A stretch of 28,646 nucleotides of DNA from an uncultured Verrucomicrobiales bacterium (GTDB taxonomy: Bacteria > Verrucomicrobiota > Verrucomicrobiia > Verrucomicrobiales > Akkermansiaceae): assembly GCA_937916135.1 (NCBI GenBank), contig CALFTQ010000155.1, forward strand, positions 1 to 28,646, in the 5' to 3' direction. The translations under genes were made by a program, and so were the position numbers. Of this stretch, positions 7,928 to 14,881 are shown piece by piece; position 1 is the first letter of the stretch, and every line of letters starts with the position of its first letter. Below the pieces are notes generated by a model, which made no database searches, was not told the DNA's origin, and saw nothing but the letters and a program-made list of their open reading frames with translations.

Positions 7928-8545
7928 TTCCACAAGCACATTCTGCTCAAAATCGAACACGGCAGATGTATTCAAAGCAGAGCGCATCGCCAGAACACAC
8001 CATTTCAATTGCCCGAAGGCACCGCGTGTGTAGAGAAAATCCTTTTCCCCTGTGCGGGAATCGAGTATTCGGACGCGGCAAGGCGTTTCAGGAATCCACC
8101 CGGAAGCGCCAACAGGCTGAGATACAACACGACCACCACATGAAATATACATATTACCATTTTTCACAGAAACCAAAACCGTTTCCGGTGCTTTTCCATT
8201 GTTGTCTGCATATACATTGTAACGGCCGGTCTGTCCTCGCACCGTGAACGTTCCGTTGCTCGCATTTGTATTCAAAATAAAGAAATTGATATTCACATCT
8301 AAAGGCTCAGCGTCTTGAATGCAGAAGAAGAATGACGCCAAGCCGGACCTGTAATGCTGCGCCGCTTCCATGTGGCATTCATCCGGAAGGGCAGACAACG
8401 GGACATGGTCACATTGATACAAACCGACAGATGCCGCAGTGTATGGCACAGGAACGCTCAGCGCAGGCCAATATGTATCAACTGTTCCGGTGGTTTCATC
8501 CTGAGCAAAGCAACCACCCATCATGCAAAGACCGGCAGCAATCAC
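7922..8545 (-). CDS. Secreted protein or lipoprotein of unknown function
   Basis: Encodes 207 residues. The start is a GTG at 8545, supported by an AGGAGG Shine-Dalgarno sequence 8 nt upstream (8559-8554), the only clear one in the window. The N-terminus (IAAGLCMMGGCFAQ) is a short signal sequence with a lipobox-like MGGC. The mature part is beta-rich with many G, N, T and V residues (TFTVRGQTGRYNVYADNNG; MYISCGGRVVSQPVG), suggesting a beta-sandwich. It is the last gene of a three-gene operon whose members overlap by 4 bp (GTGA here). No family was recognised. Confidence 0.65.
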   Translation of the reverse strand: MIAAGLCMMGGCFAQDETTGTVDTYWPALSVPVPYTAASVGLYQCDHVPLSALPDECHMEAAQHYRSGLASFFFCIQDAEPLDVNINFFILNTNASNGTFTVRGQTGRYNVYADNNGKAPETVLVSVKNGNMYISCGGRVVSQPVGASGWIPETPCRVRILDSRTGEKDFLYTRGAFGQLKWCVLAMRSALNTSAVFDFEQNVLVEL

Positions 8546-8760
8546 GGCGCGACCTCCTCTCCATTTTCCGGCACCGCATAGGACGGGGCCAAGGATAGTC
8601 CCCAGGAGGACAAGGCCATCTCCAGCGACTCAAAAGGAACATAGCCCACATTCACCCCCTCACTGTTGCGGATACGACGGGCCGCGGCAACAGAGTAGCG
8701 GCAACCCGCTGCATCCATGAATTCGCCCGAAGGGTCAGGAGATTTCTTAAAGTACATCAT
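8542..8760 (-). CDS. Small protein of unknown function
   Basis: Encodes 72 residues with no signal peptide or membrane helix. It overlaps the gene before it by ATGA (8760-8757) and the gene after it by GTGA (8545-8542), so its frame is bracketed by translational coupling on both sides, the best evidence that it is real. Its opening, MMYFKKSPDPSGEF, resembles the start of small phage tail-fibre assembly or accessory proteins (M-YFK...), but this is a weak likeness. Confidence 0.62.
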   Translation of the reverse strand: MMYFKKSPDPSGEFMDAAGCRYSVAAARRIRNSEGVNVGYVPFESLEMALSSWGLSLAPSYAVPENGEEVAP

Positions 8761-9275
8761 TGTGGCAGAACGTAGGCAAGGTTAGCAAGCACCGTGGTGG
8801 GCTCAATCTGCTGCAAGGCAATAACGTAGGTATAACCCTGCGCCATGGCGGGTTCGCCATAGAGCCACTGCACCCCGGAAAGCTCCACCGGCACGGCGGT
8901 TTTGAGGTAGCAGGTCATCACCTCGTTTTTCCAGATGGCCGGGGCTATGGTGAGAAGAGCTTGGTCAGCATTGGCATACCAGGTGGCATGCACCATCGTA
9001 AGAGAGGTGCCGGAAAGGCTCACCACAGGCTCGCCAGAAGCGGATAGGCCAGCCGCACCTTCATCATTGCCTCTTTCCACCACCCTGGCATTTGCCGGCA
9101 GCATGGTAGCGGAATCTGAGGAAAGAGTCACCGGGTGGCCATCGGCCACGAAACTGGCCGGACATCCAGGAGACACGGTGAATATCAACGTATCAGCGGC
9201 ATCGGTCACAGTGCAGACCTCGGGGCTGCGCACTTCGTACCGATGATTCAATAAGGTTTCCAATTGTTGGCTCAT
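8757..9275 (-). CDS. Protein of unknown function, first gene of a three-gene operon
   Basis: Encodes 172 residues from the ATG at 9275 (MSQQLETLLNHRYEV). Longer in-frame starts were rejected because they would run through the promoter at 9327-9354 and add a low-complexity tail. The protein has no signal peptide. It is rich in V, T, S and A and ends with alternating hydrophobic strands (YTYVIALQQIEP... LANLAYVLPQ), suggesting an all-beta fold. No catalytic motif or known domain is recognisable. Its stop overlaps the next ATG, so it is probably made in fixed ratio to the two downstream proteins. Confidence 0.65.
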   Translation of the reverse strand: MSQQLETLLNHRYEVRSPEVCTVTDAADTLIFTVSPGCPASFVADGHPVTLSSDSATMLPANARVVERGNDEGAAGLSASGEPVVSLSGTSLTMVHATWYANADQALLTIAPAIWKNEVMTCYLKTAVPVELSGVQWLYGEPAMAQGYTYVIALQQIEPTTVLANLAYVLPQ

Positions 9276-9326
9276 AGTCGTTTTGCAGGTAATCAGGCAC
9301 CCGGTATGCGGGTGACTCTGCCGCAC

Positions 9327-9354
9327 AGTATAGCAGGAAAAGCCCCGCCAGCAA
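9327..9354 (-). promoter_or_regulatory. Candidate promoter of the three-gene unknown operon
   Basis: On the minus strand TTGCTG (9354-9349), 16 bp and TATACT (9332-9327) lie about 51 nt before the ATG at 9275. The -10 is strong and the -35 moderate. Confidence 0.45.
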
Positions 9355-9530
9355 GCAAAGGAGAAAAGGGGGTACTGCGTTCCGCGCAGAAAAGGAAGCA
9401 CCACATCCCGAATTCAGGAATGAAGATTCTGCGCGCATGCAGCCCGCAATTATTTACTTTGTTCCAATGGACACATGTCCCCGAGGCATCACATGTGCCC
9501 CAAAGTTTGAGTACAGAGCTCGACAAATGA

Positions 9531-9631
9531 GAATTTGTGGGGGAACTCTGTCGGAGCACGGGACTTCAGTCCCGATTGGAAGCACCGTTATTTCGGGACT
9601 GAAGTCCCGTGCCCCGACAACGACAAACATC
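9531..9631. repeat. 101-bp nested palindromic repeat element, copy 1
   Basis: Identical at 100 of 101 positions to 25196-25296. Two arms of 27 bp (9549-9575 and 9593-9619) are reverse complements with one mismatch, around a 17-nt centre. Each arm is itself a hairpin, GGGACT-TC-AGTCCC or GGGACT-GA-AGTCCC. The conservation, structure and intergenic location fit a REP/REPIN- or MITE-like element mobilised in trans. No transposase is present in the window. Confidence 0.88.
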
Positions 9632-9673
9632 GATATAGTGAGTTTTGAGAAGATCCCAATTGTCAATCCCCTG

Positions 9674-10372
9674 TCATTCTTTAAGACCTACGCGCCCGGC
9701 ATAGCGTTGCATCAGCATAGCGCCGTATTCGCGGGGCAGCAGCTTATCGGCATAGTGGGCGCGGTATTCATCCAGCTCCCAGGGCAGGAACTGGTTGCGC
9801 CCATAGAACTCGCCGGTTTCCTCATCCACGCTCTGCAGACTCAGGAAATCAGAAAGGCACTGCTGCTGGGCTTCGTTGAGGAGGCTCTTCTTCTGGCGGA
9901 TGTATTCCTCCAGCTCACTTTTGGGACTCAGACCGGGGTATATTTCCACCACACCGCGCAGGGCTCCAATCATGAAACGGGGAATCAGGAAACGGTACGC
10001 CTCCGGGCCGACGAAGCACAAGGATATCGAGCAGGCAAAAAGCAAATCATCGGGGATGGCGTGCCAGTCATTCCTCTCCTCGCGGGCAGCCAGCACATCC
10101 AGCACTTCCTGGCTCAGGTAGTCATCCATCGCTTCTCCGCAAATCAGCACATAGGGTTCATTCAGGCACTGCACCCCGGCAAAAGCCTCCTCAATCTGCT
10201 CCACCAGCCTTTCCTGCAAGGGGGTCAGCGGCATTAAATCCGGCTTGTATTTCTTCCGTGAACGCTCAACTCGATGCAGGAACTCCGCAGCCGCAGCCAA
10301 TGCCCCGGGACTGGCAGAGCCCTTCTTCAGGCCGGCCTCCCGCACTTTCTTTTTCTGCCCCTGCTTTGCCAT
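9674..10372 (-). CDS. DUF6714-like protein
   Basis: Encodes 232 residues. The first 45 are basic and lysine/alanine-rich (MAKQGQKKKVREAGLKKG). The core (EQIEEAFAGVQ, GEAMDDYLSQEV, ERNDWHAIPDDLL, FVGPEAYRFLIPRFMIGAL) follows the pattern of DUF6714 proteins, cytoplasmic bacterial proteins of unknown function. A start 17 codons further upstream (10423) is possible, but a promoter (TTGATG, 17 bp, TATACT) ends 7 nt before the ATG at 10372, so the shorter form is chosen. It is divergently transcribed from the GH18 operon with the two -35 boxes only 8 bp apart. Family assignment is by eye. Confidence 0.78.
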   Translation of the reverse strand: MAKQGQKKKVREAGLKKGSASPGALAAAAEFLHRVERSRKKYKPDLMPLTPLQERLVEQIEEAFAGVQCLNEPYVLICGEAMDDYLSQEVLDVLAAREERNDWHAIPDDLLFACSISLCFVGPEAYRFLIPRFMIGALRGVVEIYPGLSPKSELEEYIRQKKSLLNEAQQQCLSDFLSLQSVDEETGEFYGRNQFLPWELDEYRAHYADKLLPREYGAMLMQRYAGRVGLKE

Positions 10373-10379
10373 GCGCACA

Positions 10380-10408
10380 AGTATAGCACCGGCGCCATTC
10401 GACATCAA
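10380..10408 (-). promoter_or_regulatory. Promoter of the DUF6714-like gene
   Basis: On the minus strand TTGATG (10408-10403), 17 bp, TATACT (10385-10380), then 7 nt to ATG at 10372. The predicted transcript is essentially leaderless. This promoter lies inside the longer alternative reading frame and thus decides the start. Confidence 0.7.
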
Positions 10409-10416
10409 GTTCTTAC

Positions 10417-10445
10417 TTGGCACCGGAAATTGATTCTGCTATAGT
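10417..10445 (+). promoter_or_regulatory. Promoter of the GH18 operon
   Basis: TTGGCA (10417-10422), 17 bp, TATAGT (10440-10445), then 7 nt to the ATG at 10453. The TTG of the -35 box could be mistaken for a start codon of a longer frame. Confidence 0.7.
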
Positions 10446-10452
10446 AGGGAGC

Positions 10453-11931
10453 ATGAGAAGGCTTTTGCTGATACTGGCAACCGGCATGTTGCAACTGGCA
10501 CAGGCAGTGACGGTGGAGATGCGGCACACACACGGCGTGTTCTACCCGGAGCTGAAGCAGCAGGGTATCCTGCAGCTCAAAATCACCGGTGAGCCGGGTG
10601 AAAAGATTACCAGACTCGATTTCAGTGATGGCAAAACGACCCAGACGGCCGATATCCAGCTGGCGCGCCTCTCCACCTCCGGCAACTGGAACGGCTACAC
10701 CCTGAACACCGACCGCCTGGTGCAGGAGAAAGACAAGGCCAAACCGGATAAAAAAGGCAAATTCTTCTTTGAAACGTCCATTGAAATCGGGTCGGAACCG
10801 GTCTATTACTGGTTGAGTTACGATTTATCGCGCGGGGCAAAGCGCGGCAACCTCATTGACGCGCTCTGCACCAAGGTGACCCTGGCGGATGGCAGCACCG
10901 TGAAGCCGAAGCTGAAACGCGCCAAGGCGCTCAAAAAGCGCGTTGTGGGGCGCATCTATCCCTTCCCTTACCGCATCGTGCCCTACTACCGCCCGCGCTG
11001 GGTGAAGGGCTGGGGCAATGCCACGGAAGCCGTGCACCTCACGCCGGAGCACTTCAACCTCTTCACCGACCTGGTGCATTTTGCCTACACCGTCTCCGCG
11101 CAGGGCGATGTGGCATACCAGTGGGCGGGTGAAGGAGTGGAACCCGCAGAGATTGCCGACGGCGCACTGGCAGAAATCAAACGCCTGCACAAGGAAGGCA
11201 AGGCGAAATCCCTGCTGCTGGCGGGCTTTGCCCACATGGATGACCCCATGACCACCGCCGTGGCCGACCCCGCCACCCGCCGCCGGCTGGCCCGCAACAT
11301 GGCCACCTGGGCCATCGAGCGCGGGTACGATGGCATCGATATCGACTGGGAATACCCGGACACCAACGAGCAGTGGACCCATTTCGGGCTCTTCATGGCC
11401 GATTTGCGCGAGGAACTCGCGGGCTCCGGCTTCTCGCTGAGCATTGCCGCCTCCGTCACCTACAAGGTGCCCACCTTCATGGTGACCGACCAGCTGGATT
11501 TCCTCATGACCATGTCGTACGACGATATCGGGCCGCAGCACGCCTCGATGGGACGTTTCCAGGGAGATGCCACCCGCTGCATCAACAATTTCCACATGCC
11601 CAAGCCGCGCATCGTGGTGGGGCTTCCCTTCTACAGCAACGAACAGGGCAAACTCACAGAGCAGTTTGGCTATTCCCAGATTATCGGCTGGTATCCCAAT
11701 CTGAAACCGGGAGACAACACATTCCAATCAAAAAAGCAGGATGGTTCCCCCGGTCCCATGCATTCATTCAACGGTTCTCAGCTCATCGCCGAAAAATGTC
11801 GCTGGATGAAGCAGCAGAAATTCGGAGGAGTGATGATCTGGGCATACGATACTGATGTCAAGCTGAATCACCGGGCCTCGCTTGCCAAAGCCATGTACAA
11901 GGTGGTGCGCCAACCAAAAGCTAAGAAATGA
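10453..11931 (+). CDS. Secreted GH18 glycoside hydrolase with sialidase-type N-terminal domain
   Basis: Encodes 492 residues. The signal peptide MRRLLLILATGMLQLAQA (1-18) fixes the start at 10453. Residues about 20-150 resemble the BNR-repeat neuraminidase N-terminal domain (GEKITRLDFSDG, ADIQLARLSTSGNW, YYWLSYDLSRGAKRGNLIDA), a beta-sandwich found on exported sialidases and glycosidases. Residues about 170-480 are a GH18 TIM barrel with the catalytic signature DGIDIDWEY (D293, D296, D298, E300 as general acid), the MTMSYDD strand and a final WAYD. Substrates of GH18 are beta-1,4-GlcNAc linkages: chitin, peptidoglycan-type glycans or, for endo-beta-N-acetylglucosaminidases, N-glycans; which applies here is not shown. 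It heads a four-gene operon, overlapping the ankyrin gene by ATGA. Confidence 0.93.
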   Translation: MRRLLLILATGMLQLAQAVTVEMRHTHGVFYPELKQQGILQLKITGEPGEKITRLDFSDGKTTQTADIQLARLSTSGNWNGYTLNTDRLVQEKDKAKPDKKGKFFFETSIEIGSEPVYYWLSYDLSRGAKRGNLIDALCTKVTLADGSTVKPKLKRAKALKKRVVGRIYPFPYRIVPYYRPRWVKGWGNATEAVHLTPEHFNLFTDLVHFAYTVSAQGDVAYQWAGEGVEPAEIADGALAEIKRLHKEGKAKSLLLAGFAHMDDPMTTAVADPATRRRLARNMATWAIERGYDGIDIDWEYPDTNEQWTHFGLFMADLREELAGSGFSLSIAASVTYKVPTFMVTDQLDFLMTMSYDDIGPQHASMGRFQGDATRCINNFHMPKPRIVVGLPFYSNEQGKLTEQFGYSQIIGWYPNLKPGDNTFQSKKQDGSPGPMHSFNGSQLIAEKCRWMKQQKFGGVMIWAYDTDVKLNHRASLAKAMYKVVRQPKAKK

Positions 11932-12566
11932 CGCCAGAATCCCAGTTACTGTATGCAGCCTGGTGCAGCAACGCGCCCCGGGTGGCAGAGCTGCTGTCCC
12001 TTGGTGTACCCGTGGACACGCGCGATGGCAAAGGGCGCACGCCCCTGATGCTGGCGGCATACACCCGTTCTCCGGAGACGGCGCAGCTCCTGCTGGGCGC
12101 CGGAGCCGACACCCAGGCCAGAAACAAGGGAAACCGCCCCCTCATCGACTACGCCAGTGACGCCACCACCGCCCGGCTGATTCTGGAGCACACGCCCCCG
12201 GCACTCCGCAGCGCAACAGCCACGCGACTCCTGTTCACCAGGTGCAATCTGGCTGCACTTGCCCTGAAAGCCGGAGCCAGTGCGAATGCAAGAAACAAGC
12301 GGGGAGACACCCCGCTGATTTACCACTGCTGGGATTGCGGATTCTACAACGCCCCGCTGGAACCCATACGCCTGCTACTGGAGGCCGGGGCAAACCCCGA
12401 CGCAATCAACAGCCACGGTCACACTCCCTTGCTGATGGCTCTCTGGACAGAGAGAGAAGCCATGGTTCGCCTGCTGATTTCTGCGGGGGCACACAGACTA
12501 CCGGAATCTTACACCCTCACTCTCAAACAATCTGAATTGCTTCAATCATGTTCTCGACCAGTATAA
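11928..12566 (+). CDS. Ankyrin repeat protein in the GH18 operon
   Basis: Encodes 212 residues with about five ankyrin repeats: GRTPLMLAAYTRSPETAQLL, a diverged repeat around LIDYASDATTARLI, then GDTPLIYHCW and GHTPLLMALWTEREAMVRLL with LLxAGAxxxA caps. A longer finger lies in the fourth repeat (CGFYNAPLEPI). It has no signal peptide, in contrast to the exported proteins encoded on both sides. Its ATG overlaps the GH18 stop and its end overlaps the next gene by 19 bp. A cytoplasmic binding or protective partner for one of the operon's exported products is conceivable but purely inferred. Confidence 0.85.
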   Translation: MTPESQLLYAAWCSNAPRVAELLSLGVPVDTRDGKGRTPLMLAAYTRSPETAQLLLGAGADTQARNKGNRPLIDYASDATTARLILEHTPPALRSATATRLLFTRCNLAALALKAGASANARNKRGDTPLIYHCWDCGFYNAPLEPIRLLLEAGANPDAINSHGHTPLLMALWTEREAMVRLLISAGAHRLPESYTLTLKQSELLQSCSRPV

Positions 12567-13612
12567 AGAAAGCGCTTCTTTCGTGCATCTGCGGGTTGAT
12601 GCTGCCGGCAACCGGGCTCACCGATGCCGAATACGATGCCATCGAGGAATATGAAAACAGATTCTGGCAAGTGCTCGAGCAGGTCAATGACAAGGAGAGC
12701 GCCGATGCCGCCGCACAAAAACTGCTTCACCTGCCCCATGCGGATGTGGCAGAAAAAGCGCTGCTCCCGCAATGGTGGACAGATGGCAACGAATCTGCCC
12801 CTCTGGTGAAAGCCTGCTTCTACGGTTCGGCGGCTCTGGCTGAAGCCCTGGGATTCCCGGCAGAGGACAGCATCATCCCCTCGCCGCTCGCGCCGGGCAT
12901 CGTCAGCATGATTCAGATGGACATGCTGCGCAGCCTCACCAAACCCATTCCTGAGAGCAGGAAGAAGGCGGAGAAACTGCTGGCACAAGGAAAAGGGCTG
13001 AGCCCGGATGTACTGATGACACTTCCCAATGAGGTGGCAAGCAGCATCAGCGGAGGATGCGGATTCACCCCGGAGAGCGCGTGGGGCATTGCTGCGGATG
13101 ATTTCAGAAAATGCCAGTTTACCGCAACCCAGCTTATCCTATACGCCTTTCCCTGCCAGACCAGGGCTGAGCAACGCATGGAGTTCAGGGGCAACAAACG
13201 ATTCCTGGTCTATACCGTTTCCCTGTTACGCGGAGAAAAGAAATACGAGGTAGAACAGTGGTTCGATATTTCTGCCATTGCCCCGGTATACCCGGAAGCC
13301 ATGCGGAAACAAGCCGCGAATGACCTGCACGAACTCGCCAGCGAACTTCACTCAGCCCTGTTCTGCATCTGGGACGAGGAATCAGCCAGCGAACAGGTGC
13401 CCGCTATCGCTTCGCTTTACGAGAAATGCCAGCAGAAAGCCCGAATCTGCGAAGAACGCCAGAGTATCTGGATGCTCTGGATGAACGCATTTGATATACC
13501 GCGCCGCGAACGGATTGCATCTCAACTCATCAATATAGAAAAAGAAAACGACTTCGGTTCAGATACCTTGCTGCGCTTGCTTCAAAGGATTAAACTCCCC
13601 CTGTATCAATGA
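12548..13612 (+). CDS. Secreted protein of unknown function
   Basis: Encodes 354 residues. Residues 1-25 form a signal peptide (SIKKALLSCICGLMLPATG, then TDAEYD). The mature protein is mostly helical and charged, with no repeats or recognisable catalytic motif. Its frame overlaps the end of the ankyrin gene by 19 bp and its stop overlaps the next ATG by 4 bp, both supporting membership in the GH18 operon. It should reach the periplasm or beyond. I do not recognise the family. Confidence 0.75.
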   Translation: MFSTSIKKALLSCICGLMLPATGLTDAEYDAIEEYENRFWQVLEQVNDKESADAAAQKLLHLPHADVAEKALLPQWWTDGNESAPLVKACFYGSAALAEALGFPAEDSIIPSPLAPGIVSMIQMDMLRSLTKPIPESRKKAEKLLAQGKGLSPDVLMTLPNEVASSISGGCGFTPESAWGIAADDFRKCQFTATQLILYAFPCQTRAEQRMEFRGNKRFLVYTVSLLRGEKKYEVEQWFDISAIAPVYPEAMRKQAANDLHELASELHSALFCIWDEESASEQVPAIASLYEKCQQKARICEERQSIWMLWMNAFDIPRRERIASQLINIEKENDFGSDTLLRLLQRIKLPLYQ

Positions 13613-14217
13613 AACGATTTCTCATCAGCCTTTTCACAGCCCTGCTCCTCTGCGCCTGCCAGCAGAAGGAGCACACCTGGTCACTGCTGCAAACGCTGGA
13701 ATACCTGGATTTCCAGCAGTCCATGTCCAGAGGGGTGGATTATCTGGGAAGCGATGCGGATTTCCACTACTTTGAGCACAAGCTGGAAATGGCTCCAAAT
13801 GTACGATTCCGCATCGACCGCATTGCTGAATACACGCCCAGCACCCCCATGCCGTACCGGGCATGGTTTCCCGACCGGGTTCCGGTGGAGGACGAACTGA
13901 GTTCGCTCAGCCTGATTATCCTTCATGATAACCAGCCCGGAAAGTTCGTTTACTGGTACAAGGGAAAGAAGATTGAAAACCCGTCTGCGATATCCACTGA
14001 TATCCTGCAGACCATACGTCGTATCTGCCTGCCCAGTAAACACACAGACATCAACGACCAAGCACTGCAGCCCATACGCCACCACCTGGAGAACAAGATA
14101 GATGCAGACTTCTCAATCCCCACAAGTGGATTGCCCGCCTACATCCTCGAGCTCAGGGGCAAAAAAGGCACCATCTCCAGCGACGCACTGGACAATCTAA
14201 TCAAGGAGCAGCCTTGA
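13609..14217 (+). CDS. Lipoprotein of unknown function, last gene of the GH18 operon
   Basis: Encodes 202 residues starting with a lipoprotein signal: MKRFLISLFTALLLCACQQK, with lipobox LCAC or LLCA before the acylated Cys at residue 15 or 17. The mature part has no known motif; it includes a tyrosine/aspartate-rich segment (VDYLGSDADFHYFEHKLEM). The ATG overlaps the previous stop (ATGA, 13609-13612). Its last 17 bases overlap the convergent gene ending at 14201. Membrane attachment alongside a secreted GH18 suggests a surface or periplasmic accessory role, by inference. Confidence 0.75.
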   Translation: MKRFLISLFTALLLCACQQKEHTWSLLQTLEYLDFQQSMSRGVDYLGSDADFHYFEHKLEMAPNVRFRIDRIAEYTPSTPMPYRAWFPDRVPVEDELSSLSLIILHDNQPGKFVYWYKGKKIENPSAISTDILQTIRRICLPSKHTDINDQALQPIRHHLENKIDADFSIPTSGLPAYILELRGKKGTISSDALDNLIKEQP

Positions 14218-14779
14218 GCTTCGTTCTCTCTGACCAGAGCGGCAGATACTTCTGCACCAGATTCTCGGTTCTCTCGCCCCACCAGAGCCCGGGCATGCCG
14301 AGCGATACGCCCGTGCTCCAGAGATACAGGTTCCCGCCGGGGACAGCCGTCAATCCATCATCCGGCGGCAGAATCAGCCAGGCACGGCGCTTGCCGTGGT
14401 CGAGCTTCATTTCCAGCTGCCGCTGGGCGCGGAATACCTCATTCGCCTCCTGGTAAGGGGATTCCTCGATATCTGCCGCCTCCACCTGCACCCGGGCACC
14501 CACGGGGATATTGCCTAGCACACACTCCTCCACCACCGCATGGAAAACGATGTTGTAATGGCAGAAGCCTTGCGTGTTGACCTGCACATGTTCGTGCTCC
14601 AATCGCAAGCGCAGCACGGTGGCAGCGACCTGCATGTCCGCCTCCATCCACTCCACCGGCTGTTGGGAAACGCGGGCCGCGTCTGCGGGACGCTCGATGA
14701 CAGCAGCACCCCTGCTCCACCAGCACACGCCGAGCAGGAGCACAGAAGCCGGAAGTATCCCCATATAACGCTTTTTCAT
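14201..14779 (-). CDS. Exported or membrane-anchored protein of unknown function
   Basis: Encodes 192 residues from the ATG at 14779, giving a signal or anchor sequence (MKKRYMGILPASVLLLGVCW). A frame start 26 codons further upstream was rejected: it adds a non-signal-like stretch and would run through the promoter at 14796-14823. The mature part begins with a proline/alanine linker, then a mixed alpha/beta region with VNTQGFCHYNIVFHAVVEECVL and a C-terminal NLYLWSTGVSLGMPG. No family was recognised. It is divergent from the M3 peptidase gene and convergent with the GH18 operon. Confidence 0.65.
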   Translation of the reverse strand: MKKRYMGILPASVLLLGVCWWSRGAAVIERPADAARVSQQPVEWMEADMQVAATVLRLRLEHEHVQVNTQGFCHYNIVFHAVVEECVLGNIPVGARVQVEAADIEESPYQEANEVFRAQRQLEMKLDHGKRRAWLILPPDDGLTAVPGGNLYLWSTGVSLGMPGLWWGERTENLVQKYLPLWSERTKLKAAP

Positions 14780-14795
14780 AGCCGCAAACGCGCTC

Positions 14796-14823
14796 AGTAT
14801 AGCACCCTGCGCCGGCATATCAA
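14796..14823 (-). promoter_or_regulatory. Promoter of the exported protein gene at 14779
   Basis: On the minus strand TTGATA (14823-14818), 16 bp, TATACT (14801-14796), then 16 nt to the ATG. Confidence 0.6.
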
Positions 14824-14881
14824 GTGTTTTCCGACATGCATTGAAAGAAAGGGACACACAAGCGCGTAGTAATGGGCATAC

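Larger units (their letters stand above)
9276..9673. other. 398-bp intergenic region: promoter plus palindromic repeat element
   Basis: The left part carries the promoter for the operon reading leftward. The right part carries the 101-bp palindromic element (9531-9631). Between them, at 9472-9501, a short direct repeat of CACATGT followed by CCCC occurs twice. An 81-codon minus-strand frame (9193-9438) with a hydrophobic stretch crosses this region but is not believed. Confidence 0.6.

Noticed and set aside
9193..9438. An 81-codon minus-strand frame with a hydrophobic segment
   Set aside because: It overlaps the start of the 172-aa gene by 83 bp in another frame and contains that gene's promoter; no start signal of its own was seen.
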